The position numbers and the translations under genes are program-made. Shown here piece after piece: positions 1 to 7,992 of a DNA stretch of 64,000 bases. How positions within the stretch are numbered: the stretch's first letter is position 1; every line of letters starts with the position of its first letter. The notes under the pieces were generated by a model. The model saw only the letters and a program-made list of their open reading frames with translations. It was not told where the DNA came from and made no database searches. Location: positions 340,794 to 404,793 of the forward strand of contig NZ_BMVB01000003.1 in the NCBI RefSeq assembly GCF_014650495.1. Reading direction: 5' to 3'. Source of the stretch: Streptomyces cinnamoneus. GTDB taxonomy: Bacteria > Actinomycetota > Actinomycetes > Streptomycetales > Streptomycetaceae.

Positions 1-1491
1 ACGGGGGTCGAACAACTCGGCCCGGGCGCGGGCGACGACTTGACGGTCGGTGTACTGCCGCAGGCCCCCGCTGCCGTGCCGGTGGCCGGTCCCGGAGTGG
101 CCGCGGCCGCCCATGGGGGCCGCGTAGGAGACGTAGGCGGTGCGGAAGCCCTCGTTGATGTTGACGGTGCCGGCCGACAGCCGGGCGGCGAGCGCGGCGG
201 CCCGGGCCGGGCTGCGGCTCCAGACGCTGGCGTTCAGGCCGTACGGGCCGTCGTTGGCCAGCGCGACCGCCTCCTCGTCGTCGTGGAAGGGGCGGACGGA
301 CACCACAGGGCCGAAGGTCTCCTCGTCGTGGACGGCCGTGCCGGGGGCGACGTCGGCCAGGACGGTCGGCTCGTGGAAGAGCGGTCCGATGTCGGGGCGT
401 GCGTGGCCGCCGCTCAGCAGGCGGGCCCCCTTGTCCAGGGCCTCGCCGATGTGGGAGGTGACGCGGTCGAGCTGGCGGTGGGTGGTGAGCGAGCCCATGT
501 CGGCGCCGAAGTCGAACGCGGCGGAGAGGCGCAGGGTGGCGACGCGGTCCAGGAAACGGTCGAGGAAGCGGTCGTGGACACCGGCGTGGACGAGGATCCG
601 TTCGGCCGCCATGCACAGCTGTCCGGCGCTGGTGAAGCAGGCCCGCACGGCGCCGGCCGCGGCCCGTTCGACGTCGGCGTCGGCGAGGACCACCAGGGCG
701 TTCTTGCCGCCCAGTTCGAGCATGGAGCCGATGATCCGGTCCGCTGCCATGCGGCCCAGCACCCTGCCCGCCGCCGTCGAGCCGGTGAAGGCCAGGTGGT
801 CGGCGCCCGCCACCAGCGCGGGCCCGACGTCGGCCGGTTCGCCGACGACGATCTGCCACAGCTGCTCCGGCAACCCTGCCTCGGCGCACACCGCGCGCGC
901 CCACAGGGCGGTGCACGCGGTCTGGGTGTCGGGCTTGTGGACGACGGCGTTGCCCGCGAGCAGGGCGGGGACGACGTCGGTGACGCTCAGGCTGAGCGGA
1001 TAGTTCCACGGGGTGATGACGGCCACGACGCCCTTGGGGTGCCGCAGTTCGCGCACGGTCGTCAGCAGCGGCAGCGCGCCGGGCAGGCGGCGCGGGGCGA
1101 GTAACTTCGGGGCGCGGCGCGCGTAGTGGCGGCACACGCCGGCGGCGTCGACGACCTCCTCGAAGGCGTGGGCCCGGGCCTTGCCGGTCTCCCACTGCAG
1201 CAGGTCCATGGCCTCGCGCCGCCGGTCCAGCAACAGGTCGTGCACGCGTCCCAGGACACGGGCCCGTTCGCTCGCGTCCCGCGCGGCCCAGGAGCATTGC
1301 GCGGCGCGGGCCCGCTCACAGGCCAGGGCGACGTCGCCGGGCGTGGCGGTGGGCAGGCAGGCGATGGCGTCCAGGGTGAACGGCGCCCGGGGCGTGGCCT
1401 GCGGGCCGCTGCCGGCCAGTCGCTCGCCCAGCCGGGCGGCCGTGGCGGCGACGGGCGGGGCGGAGCGGGAGGTGGGTGCCGGGGGGCACAT
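1..1491 (-). CDS. Aldehyde dehydrogenase (succinate-semialdehyde type), 3' end outside window
   Basis: NAD(P)-dependent oxidation of an aldehyde to an acid. The reading frame is open from the ATG at 1491 to the window edge (497 codons), so the C-terminal part is missing; the family is usually about 500-520 residues. Visible family signatures are TPWNYPL, FTGSTAAG, the general-base Glu259 in ELGGKN and the catalytic Cys293 in GQLCM. The ATG lies 2 nt after the stop of the upstream ligase gene, so this is the last seen gene of a five- to six-gene operon. Codon 130 is TTA (1102-1104 on the plus strand), a rare leucine codon in Streptomyces read by bldA tRNA, so translation may be developmentally gated. 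Substrate unknown; the succinate-semialdehyde label is by general similarity only. Confidence 0.88.
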   Translation of the reverse strand, partial: MCPPAPTSRSAPPVAATAARLGERLAGSGPQATPRAPFTLDAIACLPTATPGDVALACERARAAQCSWAARDASERARVLGRVHDLLLDRRREAMDLLQWETGKARAHAFEEVVDAAGVCRHYARRAPKLLAPRRLPGALPLLTTVRELRHPKGVVAVITPWNYPLSLSVTDVVPALLAGNAVVHKPDTQTACTALWARAVCAEAGLPEQLWQIVVGEPADVGPALVAGADHLAFTGSTAAGRVLGRMAADRIIGSMLELGGKNALVVLADADVERAAAGAVRACFTSAGQLCMAAERILVHAGVHDRFLDRFLDRVATLRLSAAFDFGADMGSLTTHRQLDRVTSHIGEALDKGARLLSGGHARPDIGPLFHEPTVLADVAPGTAVHDEETFGPVVSVRPFHDDEEAVALANDGPYGLNASVWSRSPARAAALAARLSAGTVNINEGFRTAYVSYAAPMGGRGHSGTGHRHGSGGLRQYTDRQVVARARAELFDPR

Positions 1492-1493
1492 GG

Positions 1494-3266
1494 TCAGTCC
1501 TCCAGGGGGGTCAGGCCGCCGCCGGCGTAGAGGGTGTCGATGAGGTCGCGGTAGTGCCGGCCGATGGCCCGGCGCCGCATCTTCAGGGTGGGCGTGACCA
1601 GCCCGGAGTGCGGTGTCCAGGTGTTCTCGACGACGGCGAAGCGCCGGACCCGTTCGGGGCGGGACAGGTGCCGGTTGCCGTGGGCCACGGCGCGGCGGAT
1701 CCGGTCGGTGTCGGTGTCGGTGTCGCTGCTCCCGCTGCCGCTGCCGCTGCCGAGGGCGACGAGGGTGATGAGAGCGGTGTTGTACGGGCGGCCGTCGCCG
1801 ATCACAAACACCTGGTCGATGAGGGGTTCGCCGTGACCGATCCGTTCCTCGATCCGGGCGGGCGACATGTTCTTGCCGTAGGCGTTGACGATGAGGTCCT
1901 TCTTGCGGCCGGTGATGCGCAGCGCGCCGTCGTCCGCCACCTCGCCGAGGTCCCCGGTGTGCACCCAGCCCTCGGCGTCGAGGACCTCGGCGGTCTCCCG
2001 GGGCCGGCCGCGGTAGCCGCGCATGGTGGTGGCGCCGCGGACGAGCACCTCGCCGTCGTCGGCGGTGCGCAGCTCGACACCGGGCAGGGGTGGTCCGATC
2101 CAGCCCATCCGGTGCCGTCCGGAGACGGTCACGCAGGCGGCCGCGCACAGTTCGGTCATGCCCCAGATCTCGCCGGCGGGCAGGCCGAGGGCGCGCAGGA
2201 AGGCCATCGTGGCGGGGGCGACCGGCGCCGCGCCCACATGGACGAACCGTGCTTCGTCCAGCCCCAGCAGGGTGCGGACGGGCGCCAGGTGGCCGGCCTC
2301 CAGCCGCGCGTACTCGGCGCGCACGGCCGCGTCCTCGCCGTGGGCCGCGTCCTCGCCGTGGGCCAGGGCCTCGCCGAGTTCCAGGGCCCGCAGAGCCCCG
2401 CGCCGGAAGTCCTCGGGTGCGGTGGCGAGTTCGGCGAGCAGGCGCGTGCGCAGCTTCTCCCACATGCGGGGGACGGAGAACAGCCAGTGCGGCCGCACCC
2501 GGGGCAGCACGGAGAAGAGGCGGTCCGCCTCGGGGCAGCAGGTGACGTCGGCGCCGAGCACCATGGGCAGGTAGTGCGAGCAGCAGCGCTCGGCGATGTG
2601 CGCCATGGGCAGGTAGGAGACGAGCCGGCTGCCGGCCGGGAGCGGCACCCGTTCCAGGAAGGCCCGCCCGGTGGCGCGCACCGCGCCGTGGGTGAGCTCG
2701 GCTCCCTTGGGCGCTCCGGTGGTCCCGGAGGTGTAGACGACGGTCAGGATGTCGTCGGGCCGGACCCGGTGGCGGTACGGGTGGGACCCGGGGGCGTCGA
2801 GGAGTGCGCCGAGGCCGTGCGGGCCGCCGACGGTGACCGTCTCCCGCAGCCCGGGGCAGTCGCGCAGGAGGTCTTGGGCCTGCTCCCGTCCGGCCGCGTC
2901 GCACACCAGGACGCTCATGCGCGAGTCGTCGGCCTGGTGGCGCAGTTCCTCCTGGGGGGCGGTGGGGTAGAGCGAGCAGGTGGTCACCCCGATCGTCATC
3001 GCGGCCGCGTCCACGATGTGGAATTCGGGCCGGTTGCCCAGCAGCAGCCCGAGGGTGTCCCCGGGCCGCAGGCCGAGCCGGGCCAGCCCGGCGGCGCACC
3101 GCCGTGCGGCGGACCGGTAGGCGCCCCAGGTGTAGTGCTGTCCGTCCGGTCCGCGCAGTGCGGGGTGGTCGGCGACGGCGTCGGCGGTCAGGTCGAAGGC
3201 GTCGGCCACGGTGGGCGCGTCCAGGGCGCGGCGGAGGGCGTCGGCGTGCGGGGGCCGTTCGCTCAT
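1494..3266 (-). CDS. AMP-dependent fatty-acyl-CoA ligase (FadD15-like)
   Basis: 590-residue adenylating enzyme that would activate a carboxylic acid as acyl-AMP and transfer it to CoA. It has the ATP loop TSGTTGAPKG, the GMTEL motif and the C-terminal hinge GDLGEVADDG followed by GRKKDLIV. Its ATG overlaps the stop of the upstream SDR gene (TGATG), showing translational coupling, and its own stop is 2 nt before the next dehydrogenase. Odd features are a perfect 18-bp tandem duplication (2325-2360) that repeats the residues AHGEDA, and a simple-sequence segment near the C-terminus (GSGSGSS then DTDTDTD, about 1700-1760). Both look like slippage products in a surface loop. Acid substrate not deducible. 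Confidence 0.9.
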   Translation of the reverse strand: MSERPPHADALRRALDAPTVADAFDLTADAVADHPALRGPDGQHYTWGAYRSAARRCAAGLARLGLRPGDTLGLLLGNRPEFHIVDAAAMTIGVTTCSLYPTAPQEELRHQADDSRMSVLVCDAAGREQAQDLLRDCPGLRETVTVGGPHGLGALLDAPGSHPYRHRVRPDDILTVVYTSGTTGAPKGAELTHGAVRATGRAFLERVPLPAGSRLVSYLPMAHIAERCCSHYLPMVLGADVTCCPEADRLFSVLPRVRPHWLFSVPRMWEKLRTRLLAELATAPEDFRRGALRALELGEALAHGEDAAHGEDAAVRAEYARLEAGHLAPVRTLLGLDEARFVHVGAAPVAPATMAFLRALGLPAGEIWGMTELCAAACVTVSGRHRMGWIGPPLPGVELRTADDGEVLVRGATTMRGYRGRPRETAEVLDAEGWVHTGDLGEVADDGALRITGRKKDLIVNAYGKNMSPARIEERIGHGEPLIDQVFVIGDGRPYNTALITLVALGSGSGSGSSDTDTDTDRIRRAVAHGNRHLSRPERVRRFAVVENTWTPHSGLVTPTLKMRRRAIGRHYRDLIDTLYAGGGLTPLED

Positions 3267-4186
3267 CAGGCGTCCCTCCCCGTCGTGCGTGCGGGGTTGC
3301 GCGCGGCACCGGGGGATTCGGGCAGGTAGCGGTATTCCAGGGCGGCGAGCGCCAGCAGGGCGCGGGGGGCCACGACACCGAGGAGTTCGCCGAGGGTGCC
3401 CAGCGGGGTGGAGACCCGGGGGGTGCCGGTGACCAGTGCGGTGCCGATCATGCGGGCGGCCTGCCGGGCGTCGAGGGCGGGCAGCCGGGCGAACGCGGTG
3501 GTGGGGGCGCTCATCGGGGTGCGGACCAGCGGCAGGTGCACGGTGCTGACCCGGATGCCCTCGCGGCGCAGCTCCGCGCCGAGCGACTGGCCGAACGCCT
3601 CCAGTGCCGCCTTGGACGGGTTGTAGGCGGTGAAGCGGCCCATGCCGAGCTGCCGTCCGATCGTGGCGACGTTGACGATGTGGCCGTGGCCGCGCTCGTG
3701 CATGCCGGGCAGCAGACGCAGGGTGAGGTCCACCGCGCCGAAGTAGTTGACGGCCATCATCCTGCGGTAGTCGTGCGCGCGGTCCAGGGCGTTGACGGCG
3801 CCGCGCCGGATGGAGCGTCCCGCGTTGTTGACCAGGACGTCGGCGGCGCCGCACTCGGCGGTCAGCCGGTCGGCGAAGCGGGCGACGGCCGCGGGGTCGG
3901 TGAGGTCGACGGGACAGACGCGCGCCGTGCCGCCGGCCTCTTCGGTACGGCGGGCGGTCTCGGCCAGCGCCGTCCTGTTCCGGCCCAGCAGGACGAGATC
4001 GGCACCGGCCTGTCCCAGCAGCACCGCCAGCTGCCCGCCGATGGCGCCGGAGGCACCGGTGACGACCACCCTGCGGCGGCCGACCGTTCCGGCGAGCCGG
4101 GCGGTCAGCCGGTCCGGGCGGCGCGGCCGCCTCCACCGCCGCTGCGCGGCGCGCGCCGGCTGCTCCTGGTCGCAGGGGGTGGGCAT
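3266..4186 (-). CDS. Short-chain dehydrogenase/reductase
   Basis: 306-residue NAD(P)-dependent oxidoreductase with the cofactor motif TGASGAIG, the VNNAG motif and the catalytic pair Tyr188/Lys192 in YNPSK. The usual catalytic Ser of the VSS segment appears as Thr (VATIG), a tolerated but less common change. An Arg-rich N-terminal extension of about 35 residues precedes the Rossmann fold. Its stop overlaps the start of the ligase gene downstream, and it lies 42 bp after the aldehyde dehydrogenase gene upstream. Together with two aldehyde dehydrogenases and a CoA ligase it suggests alcohol/aldehyde/acid interconversion in one pathway. Confidence 0.88.
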   Translation of the reverse strand: MPTPCDQEQPARAAQRRWRRPRRPDRLTARLAGTVGRRRVVVTGASGAIGGQLAVLLGQAGADLVLLGRNRTALAETARRTEEAGGTARVCPVDLTDPAAVARFADRLTAECGAADVLVNNAGRSIRRGAVNALDRAHDYRRMMAVNYFGAVDLTLRLLPGMHERGHGHIVNVATIGRQLGMGRFTAYNPSKAALEAFGQSLGAELRREGIRVSTVHLPLVRTPMSAPTTAFARLPALDARQAARMIGTALVTGTPRVSTPLGTLGELLGVVAPRALLALAALEYRYLPESPGAARNPARTTGRDA

Positions 4187-4228
4187 CGGGTCCTTCCTTC
4201 GGTTGCGCGGGGTGGGAGGCGGCCCGGG

Positions 4229-5809
4229 TCATGCGGGGGCAGGGCGGGAACCGTCCGTCCGTACGGAGACCCCTTGCAGGTGGGAGGTGCGCAGGATGGG
4301 GTAGTTCAGCTCGCCGTACGGGCCGCCGGTGCGGCCGGTGCCGCCGTGCGTGCCGAGGTAGGGGACGAAGCCGATGTGGGAGTCGTTGACCTTCAGCAGG
4401 CCGGCGTTGGTGACCTGGCGGACGAACGCGGTGATGACCTTCTCGTCGCCGGACCACAGGGAGTTGCGCAGCCCGTACTCGTTGTCGTTGACGAAGTCGA
4501 TGACGGAGTCGAGGAGTTCGCGGGTGTCGTCGCGTTCGTCGGGCACGACGACCGGGAGCAGCGGGAAGAAGGTCTCCTCGCGCACGGCCCGGATGCGGCG
4601 GGCGTCGCGCAGTCCGTCCACCCGGACCACGGTGGGTTCCACGAAGGCCCCGGTCGGCGACGGCTCGCCCATCACGTCCACCCGGCGGCCGCCGCACAGG
4701 ACGGTGCAGCCGTGGCGTTCGGCGTCGGCGAGCGCCTCGTGGAAGGCGCCGGTCTTCAGTACCGGGCTGAGCAGGACGTTGGGGTCGTCGGGGTAGCCGG
4801 GGCGCAGGGCACCGCAGCGGGCGGTCAGCTCCTCCAGGAGGGCGTCGGCGACGTCCGGGTGGACGACGGCGCACTTGGGCACCATGCAGATCTGCCCGGA
4901 GCCGTAGAAGCACTCGGTGAGCGCCTCGACCGCGCCCTCCAGGTCGGCGTCGTTCCACACCACCAGGACGTCGTTGCCGGACAGTTCCAGAACGGGCTTC
5001 TTGCCGTGCGTGACGCATTCGGTGCCGAATTCCAGGCCGGTGGCGCTGTCGCCGAAGAACATGATGTCGTCGGTGTACGGGCTGGCCAGCCACTGGCGCA
5101 GCATCGGCCGGGTGGCGCCGGAGACCAGGTTGACGGTGCCGGGTGGCGCTCCCAGCTCGTCGAGGACGGGGGCGACCAGTTCCCGGTAGATGAACGCGAC
5201 GCCGAGGGGGGCGGTGCGCGGGGCCTTGACGACCAGGGTGTTGCCGGCGCCGAGAGCGGCCGTGCCCAGGAACGAGTTGGACGCGGCCGCGTTCTGCGGC
5301 GGGTTGAGGCACACCACCCCGTCGGGCTTGCGCAGCAGGGACAGGGAGCGGCCGGTGCTGTCGAAGTGCTGCTCCAGCTGGCTGCGGTAGAAGGAGACGG
5401 TCTCCTTGCTGCTGCCCGTGAGCATGCCGGCGATCTCCCACTCGGCCAGGCGGCGCGGGTGTCCCTCGGAGATCAGGAGGGACAGCAGCTCGTCGTGGCG
5501 GGCCTTGAGGGCCGCGTGGAGCCGCGGGCCGAGTTCCATGCGGGTGTCGAGGTCGGTGCGGGCCCACTCGCGGCGGGCCGCGTGTGCGGCGCGCAGGGCG
5601 TCGGCGATGTCGTCGGGCCCGCTGAGCGCCATCCGGCCGGTGATCCCGCTCAGGTCGTCCCCGGGGCCGTGGCCGCCCGCCCGTTCCAGGCGGCGCTTGC
5701 GGCCGAAGGTCTCCCGCGGGTCGGTCAGGAAGGCGCCGGCGTCCAGGCAGTACGTCCAGGCCGCACCCGGCCGGTCCCTGCCGTCGATGTACTGGTCGTA
5801 GGTGTACAT
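4229..5809 (-). CDS. Aldehyde dehydrogenase family protein
   Basis: 526-residue ALDH-superfamily enzyme; Glu275 in ELSGND and Cys308 in GQICM are the expected catalytic residues. The N-terminal roughly 90 residues (starting MYTYDQYIDG) are longer than in a plain ALDH, and the glycine-rich C-terminus (GGTGRTGGPYGELN) is family-like. A GTG at 5812 is in frame, but the ATG at 5809 is better placed behind GGAGGTG, so I use 5809. The stop of the TrpB-like gene is only 4 nt upstream. It is distinct in sequence from the ALDH at the end of the same operon, so the two probably act on different aldehydes. Confidence 0.88.
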   Translation of the reverse strand: MYTYDQYIDGRDRPGAAWTYCLDAGAFLTDPRETFGRKRRLERAGGHGPGDDLSGITGRMALSGPDDIADALRAAHAARREWARTDLDTRMELGPRLHAALKARHDELLSLLISEGHPRRLAEWEIAGMLTGSSKETVSFYRSQLEQHFDSTGRSLSLLRKPDGVVCLNPPQNAAASNSFLGTAALGAGNTLVVKAPRTAPLGVAFIYRELVAPVLDELGAPPGTVNLVSGATRPMLRQWLASPYTDDIMFFGDSATGLEFGTECVTHGKKPVLELSGNDVLVVWNDADLEGAVEALTECFYGSGQICMVPKCAVVHPDVADALLEELTARCGALRPGYPDDPNVLLSPVLKTGAFHEALADAERHGCTVLCGGRRVDVMGEPSPTGAFVEPTVVRVDGLRDARRIRAVREETFFPLLPVVVPDERDDTRELLDSVIDFVNDNEYGLRNSLWSGDEKVITAFVRQVTNAGLLKVNDSHIGFVPYLGTHGGTGRTGGPYGELNYPILRTSHLQGVSVRTDGSRPAPA

Positions 5810-5813
5810 CACG

Positions 5814-7229
5814 TCACCTCCCGGCCTGGACGGCGGCGGGGCAGGGGCCGGGGCCGGGGTCGTCCGCGGGGGTCGTCTCGTACGGCTCCGCGTCCGCCAT
5901 CTCCCCGGCGTGGTACGAGCCGTAGGCCCCGAGGTCGAGGAGCCCGTGGCCGCTGTAGCAGAAGACGATGACGGCGGGGCGGCGCCGCTCGCGGCACTCC
6001 ACGGCCAGGTCCATGGCGGCCCGGATGGCGTGTGCGGTCTCGGGCGCGGGCAGCAGACCGTGCAGCCGGGCGAAGAGCGTGCCCGCCTCGAAGACCGCCT
6101 TCTGCGCGTAGGCCCGCGACTGGAGGAGCCCCTCGTGCCGGGCGAGGCCGACGAGCGGGGCGGCGCCGTGGTAGCGCAGACCGCCGGAGTGGATGGGCGG
6201 CGGGACGAACTCGTGGCCGAGCGTGTAGGTGCGGACCATGGGGCCCAGGCCGCCGGCGTCCGCGAAGTCGTAGCGGTACGTGCCGCTGGTCAGGGTGGGG
6301 CAGGCGGCCGGTTCGGCGGCGAGGATGGTGATGTCCTGCCCGGCGAGCTTGTCGCCGACGAAGGGGAAGGCGAACCCGCCCATGTTGCTGCCGCAGCCGA
6401 CGGAGGCGACGAGGAAGTCGGGGTGCTTGCCGAGCTCCTCCAGCTGTTCGCGGGTCTCCAGGCCGACGACGGTCTGGTGGAGCAGGACGTGGCCGGCGAA
6501 GGCGCCCATGGAGAAGCGGTCGCCGGGGTTCTGCCGGACGGTCTCCAGCGCTTCGGTCACCGCGGTGGCCTCGGAGCCGGGGTGGTCGGGGTCCTGCTTG
6601 AGCAGGGTGCGGCCGAACTCGGTGTGCGGGCCCGGGCTGGGCAGCACCTGCTGGCCGAAGGTCTCCATGAAGTGCCGCCGGTAGGGCTTGCCTTCGTAGC
6701 TGGCACGGACCATGTAGACGAGCGCCTTGATGCCGAACACGCTGCACGCCATGGACAGGGCGCTGCCCCACTGGCCGGCGCCGGTGTCCGTCACGAGCCG
6801 GTCGCAGCCCTCCAGCCGGGCGTAGTACGCCTGCGCCAGGGCGGAGTTGAGCTTGTGCGAGCCGGAGGGGCTGGCCCCCTCGTACTTGAAGTAGATCTCC
6901 GCGGGCGTGTCCAGGTGGCGTTCGAGGGCGTGGGCCCGGTAGAGGGGGGTCGGCCGCCAGAGGCGGTAGGCCGCGCGGACGTCCTCGGGGATGGCGATCC
7001 AGCGCTCCAGGGAGGTCTCCTGGGCGACGAGGGCCTTGGGCAGCAGCTGCTCCATGAACTCCTGCCCGACCGGCTTCCCGGTGTCCGGGTCGAGGACGTC
7101 GTCGGGGACGCGGGGCAGGTCGGGGAGGACGTTGTACCAGCGCTTGGGGATCTTCGCGGCCGGCAGGTCGTACCGTTCCAGGGAGCTCACCGGGCTCTTC
7201 TTCCCTTCGTGCGTGCGGCGTTGCGTCAT
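5814..7229 (-). CDS. TrpB-like pyridoxal-phosphate enzyme (TrpB2 type)
   Basis: 471-residue tryptophan-synthase-beta-like enzyme. PLP Lys126 lies in SGSHKLNSA, and the phosphate-binding glycine loop appears as GCGSNMGG. The long N-terminal extension (IPKRWYNVLPDLPRVP...) is typical of the TrpB2/stand-alone branch rather than TrpB1, and no trpA or other trp gene is nearby. The ATG overlaps the stop of the upstream thioesterase-like gene by 4 nt (ATGA). Likely a beta-replacement or elimination on a serine- or indole-type substrate inside the pathway encoded by this operon, not housekeeping tryptophan synthesis; that is inference from context. Confidence 0.85.
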   Translation of the reverse strand: MTQRRTHEGKKSPVSSLERYDLPAAKIPKRWYNVLPDLPRVPDDVLDPDTGKPVGQEFMEQLLPKALVAQETSLERWIAIPEDVRAAYRLWRPTPLYRAHALERHLDTPAEIYFKYEGASPSGSHKLNSALAQAYYARLEGCDRLVTDTGAGQWGSALSMACSVFGIKALVYMVRASYEGKPYRRHFMETFGQQVLPSPGPHTEFGRTLLKQDPDHPGSEATAVTEALETVRQNPGDRFSMGAFAGHVLLHQTVVGLETREQLEELGKHPDFLVASVGCGSNMGGFAFPFVGDKLAGQDITILAAEPAACPTLTSGTYRYDFADAGGLGPMVRTYTLGHEFVPPPIHSGGLRYHGAAPLVGLARHEGLLQSRAYAQKAVFEAGTLFARLHGLLPAPETAHAIRAAMDLAVECRERRRPAVIVFCYSGHGLLDLGAYGSYHAGEMADAEPYETTPADDPGPGPCPAAVQAGR

Positions 7230-7717
7230 GCGGCCAGCACGCGGCAGTGGTAGGTGAACACGGCTTCGGCCACGGTCTCCCCCTGGGCGTTGTGGAGGAG
7301 GGACCGCGCCACGGCCTCGAACCGCTCGCCGGCGGCGAGCCCGGCGACCCGTGCCGGCAGGTGTGCGTCCACCACGGTGGCCACCGACCGGATCGTCCCC
7401 CCGGCCTTCTTGTCGTAGGAGATCGCCGACTGCCGCAGGACGAAGGAGATGCCGGTGATGCGTTCCCTCAGTGCGCCGGCGAGAGCCGACCCCGCGGCGG
7501 CCTCGGCCACGAGGAAGAGGGCGGCGGCGTGCTGGGTGCCCACGTGGTTGAGGGTGTCGCCGCCTTCCGGCAGCGCGGCGACGGCACGGCCGTCGGCGAG
7601 GTCCGTGACCTCGACACCAGCGAACTTCTGGAAGGGCACCAGGTCGTTGACGACCGTGCGGATGTCCTCGAAGGACGGCCCGGGCGAGGGGGGCGGGGAA
7701 GACGACGGCGCATTCAG
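7226..7717 (-). CDS. Hotdog-type thioesterase (DUF4442-like), probable CTG start
   Basis: Small single-domain protein resembling the DUF4442/PaaI-type hotdog family (segments LNHVGTQHAAALF and ISYDKKA). A GTG at 7639 would give 137 residues but clips conserved N-terminal sequence. The frame stays open upstream (PSFEDIRTVVNDLVPFQK) to a CTG at 7717 preceded by GGAGGG with an 8-nt spacer, giving 163 residues. No ATG or GTG occurs in that extension before V27, so I favour the CTG. It is the first gene of the minus-strand operon and its stop overlaps the TrpB-like start. Substrate unknown; an acyl-CoA or acyl thioester made by the ligase is possible. Confidence 0.7.
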   Translation of the reverse strand: MNAPSSSPPPSPGPSFEDIRTVVNDLVPFQKFAGVEVTDLADGRAVAALPEGGDTLNHVGTQHAAALFLVAEAAAGSALAGALRERITGISFVLRQSAISYDKKAGGTIRSVATVVDAHLPARVAGLAAGERFEAVARSLLHNAQGETVAEAVFTYHCRVLAA

Positions 7718-7918
7718 AGTGCAGGCCCTCCGATCGGCACAGGGGTGTCACGGACGCACAGCAGTGGATGCACAGCGCTGGAGGGCCGCGGCACGCCTGC
7801 GCGCTCTTCGCCCCCCTGCGGTGTGCTCCCTGCGGTGCGCCGTCACCAACAGTCCCGACCGGGGCGGCGCGCCGTCAAGCGATCCCAGAAAGGATGCTTA
7901 TCCCATTTTTAGGCGTAC

Positions 7919-7947
7919 TTGATCTGTTTTTCGCATGTGCCTACCGT
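7919..7947 (+). promoter_or_regulatory. Putative promoter of the MFS exporter
   Basis: In an unusually AT-rich patch, TTGATC (7919-7924) and TACCGT (7942-7947) are separated by exactly 17 bp, matching a housekeeping-type promoter. It lies 45 bp before the GTG of the MFS gene. Motif-based prediction only. Confidence 0.45.
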
Positions 7948-7992
7948 TGTCGTGGCGACGGGCCGCCCGGCCGGGGGGGAGATGCGGAGTCC

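Noticed and set aside
1476..3329. Plus-strand open frame of 617 codons opposite the CoA ligase
   Set aside because: Antisense shadow of the ligase; low-complexity translation and no ribosome site.
3104..5971. Plus-strand open frame of 955 codons opposite SDR and ALDH genes
   Set aside because: Antisense shadow of two genes with clear catalytic motifs.
7910..7930. TTAGGCGTACTTGATC considered as another iron box
   Set aside because: Only the first half matches; the right half of the IdeR/DmdR consensus is absent.
7768..7992. Upstream in-frame starts for the MFS exporter
   Set aside because: The added sequence is not membrane-protein-like and would cross the predicted promoter at 7919-7947.
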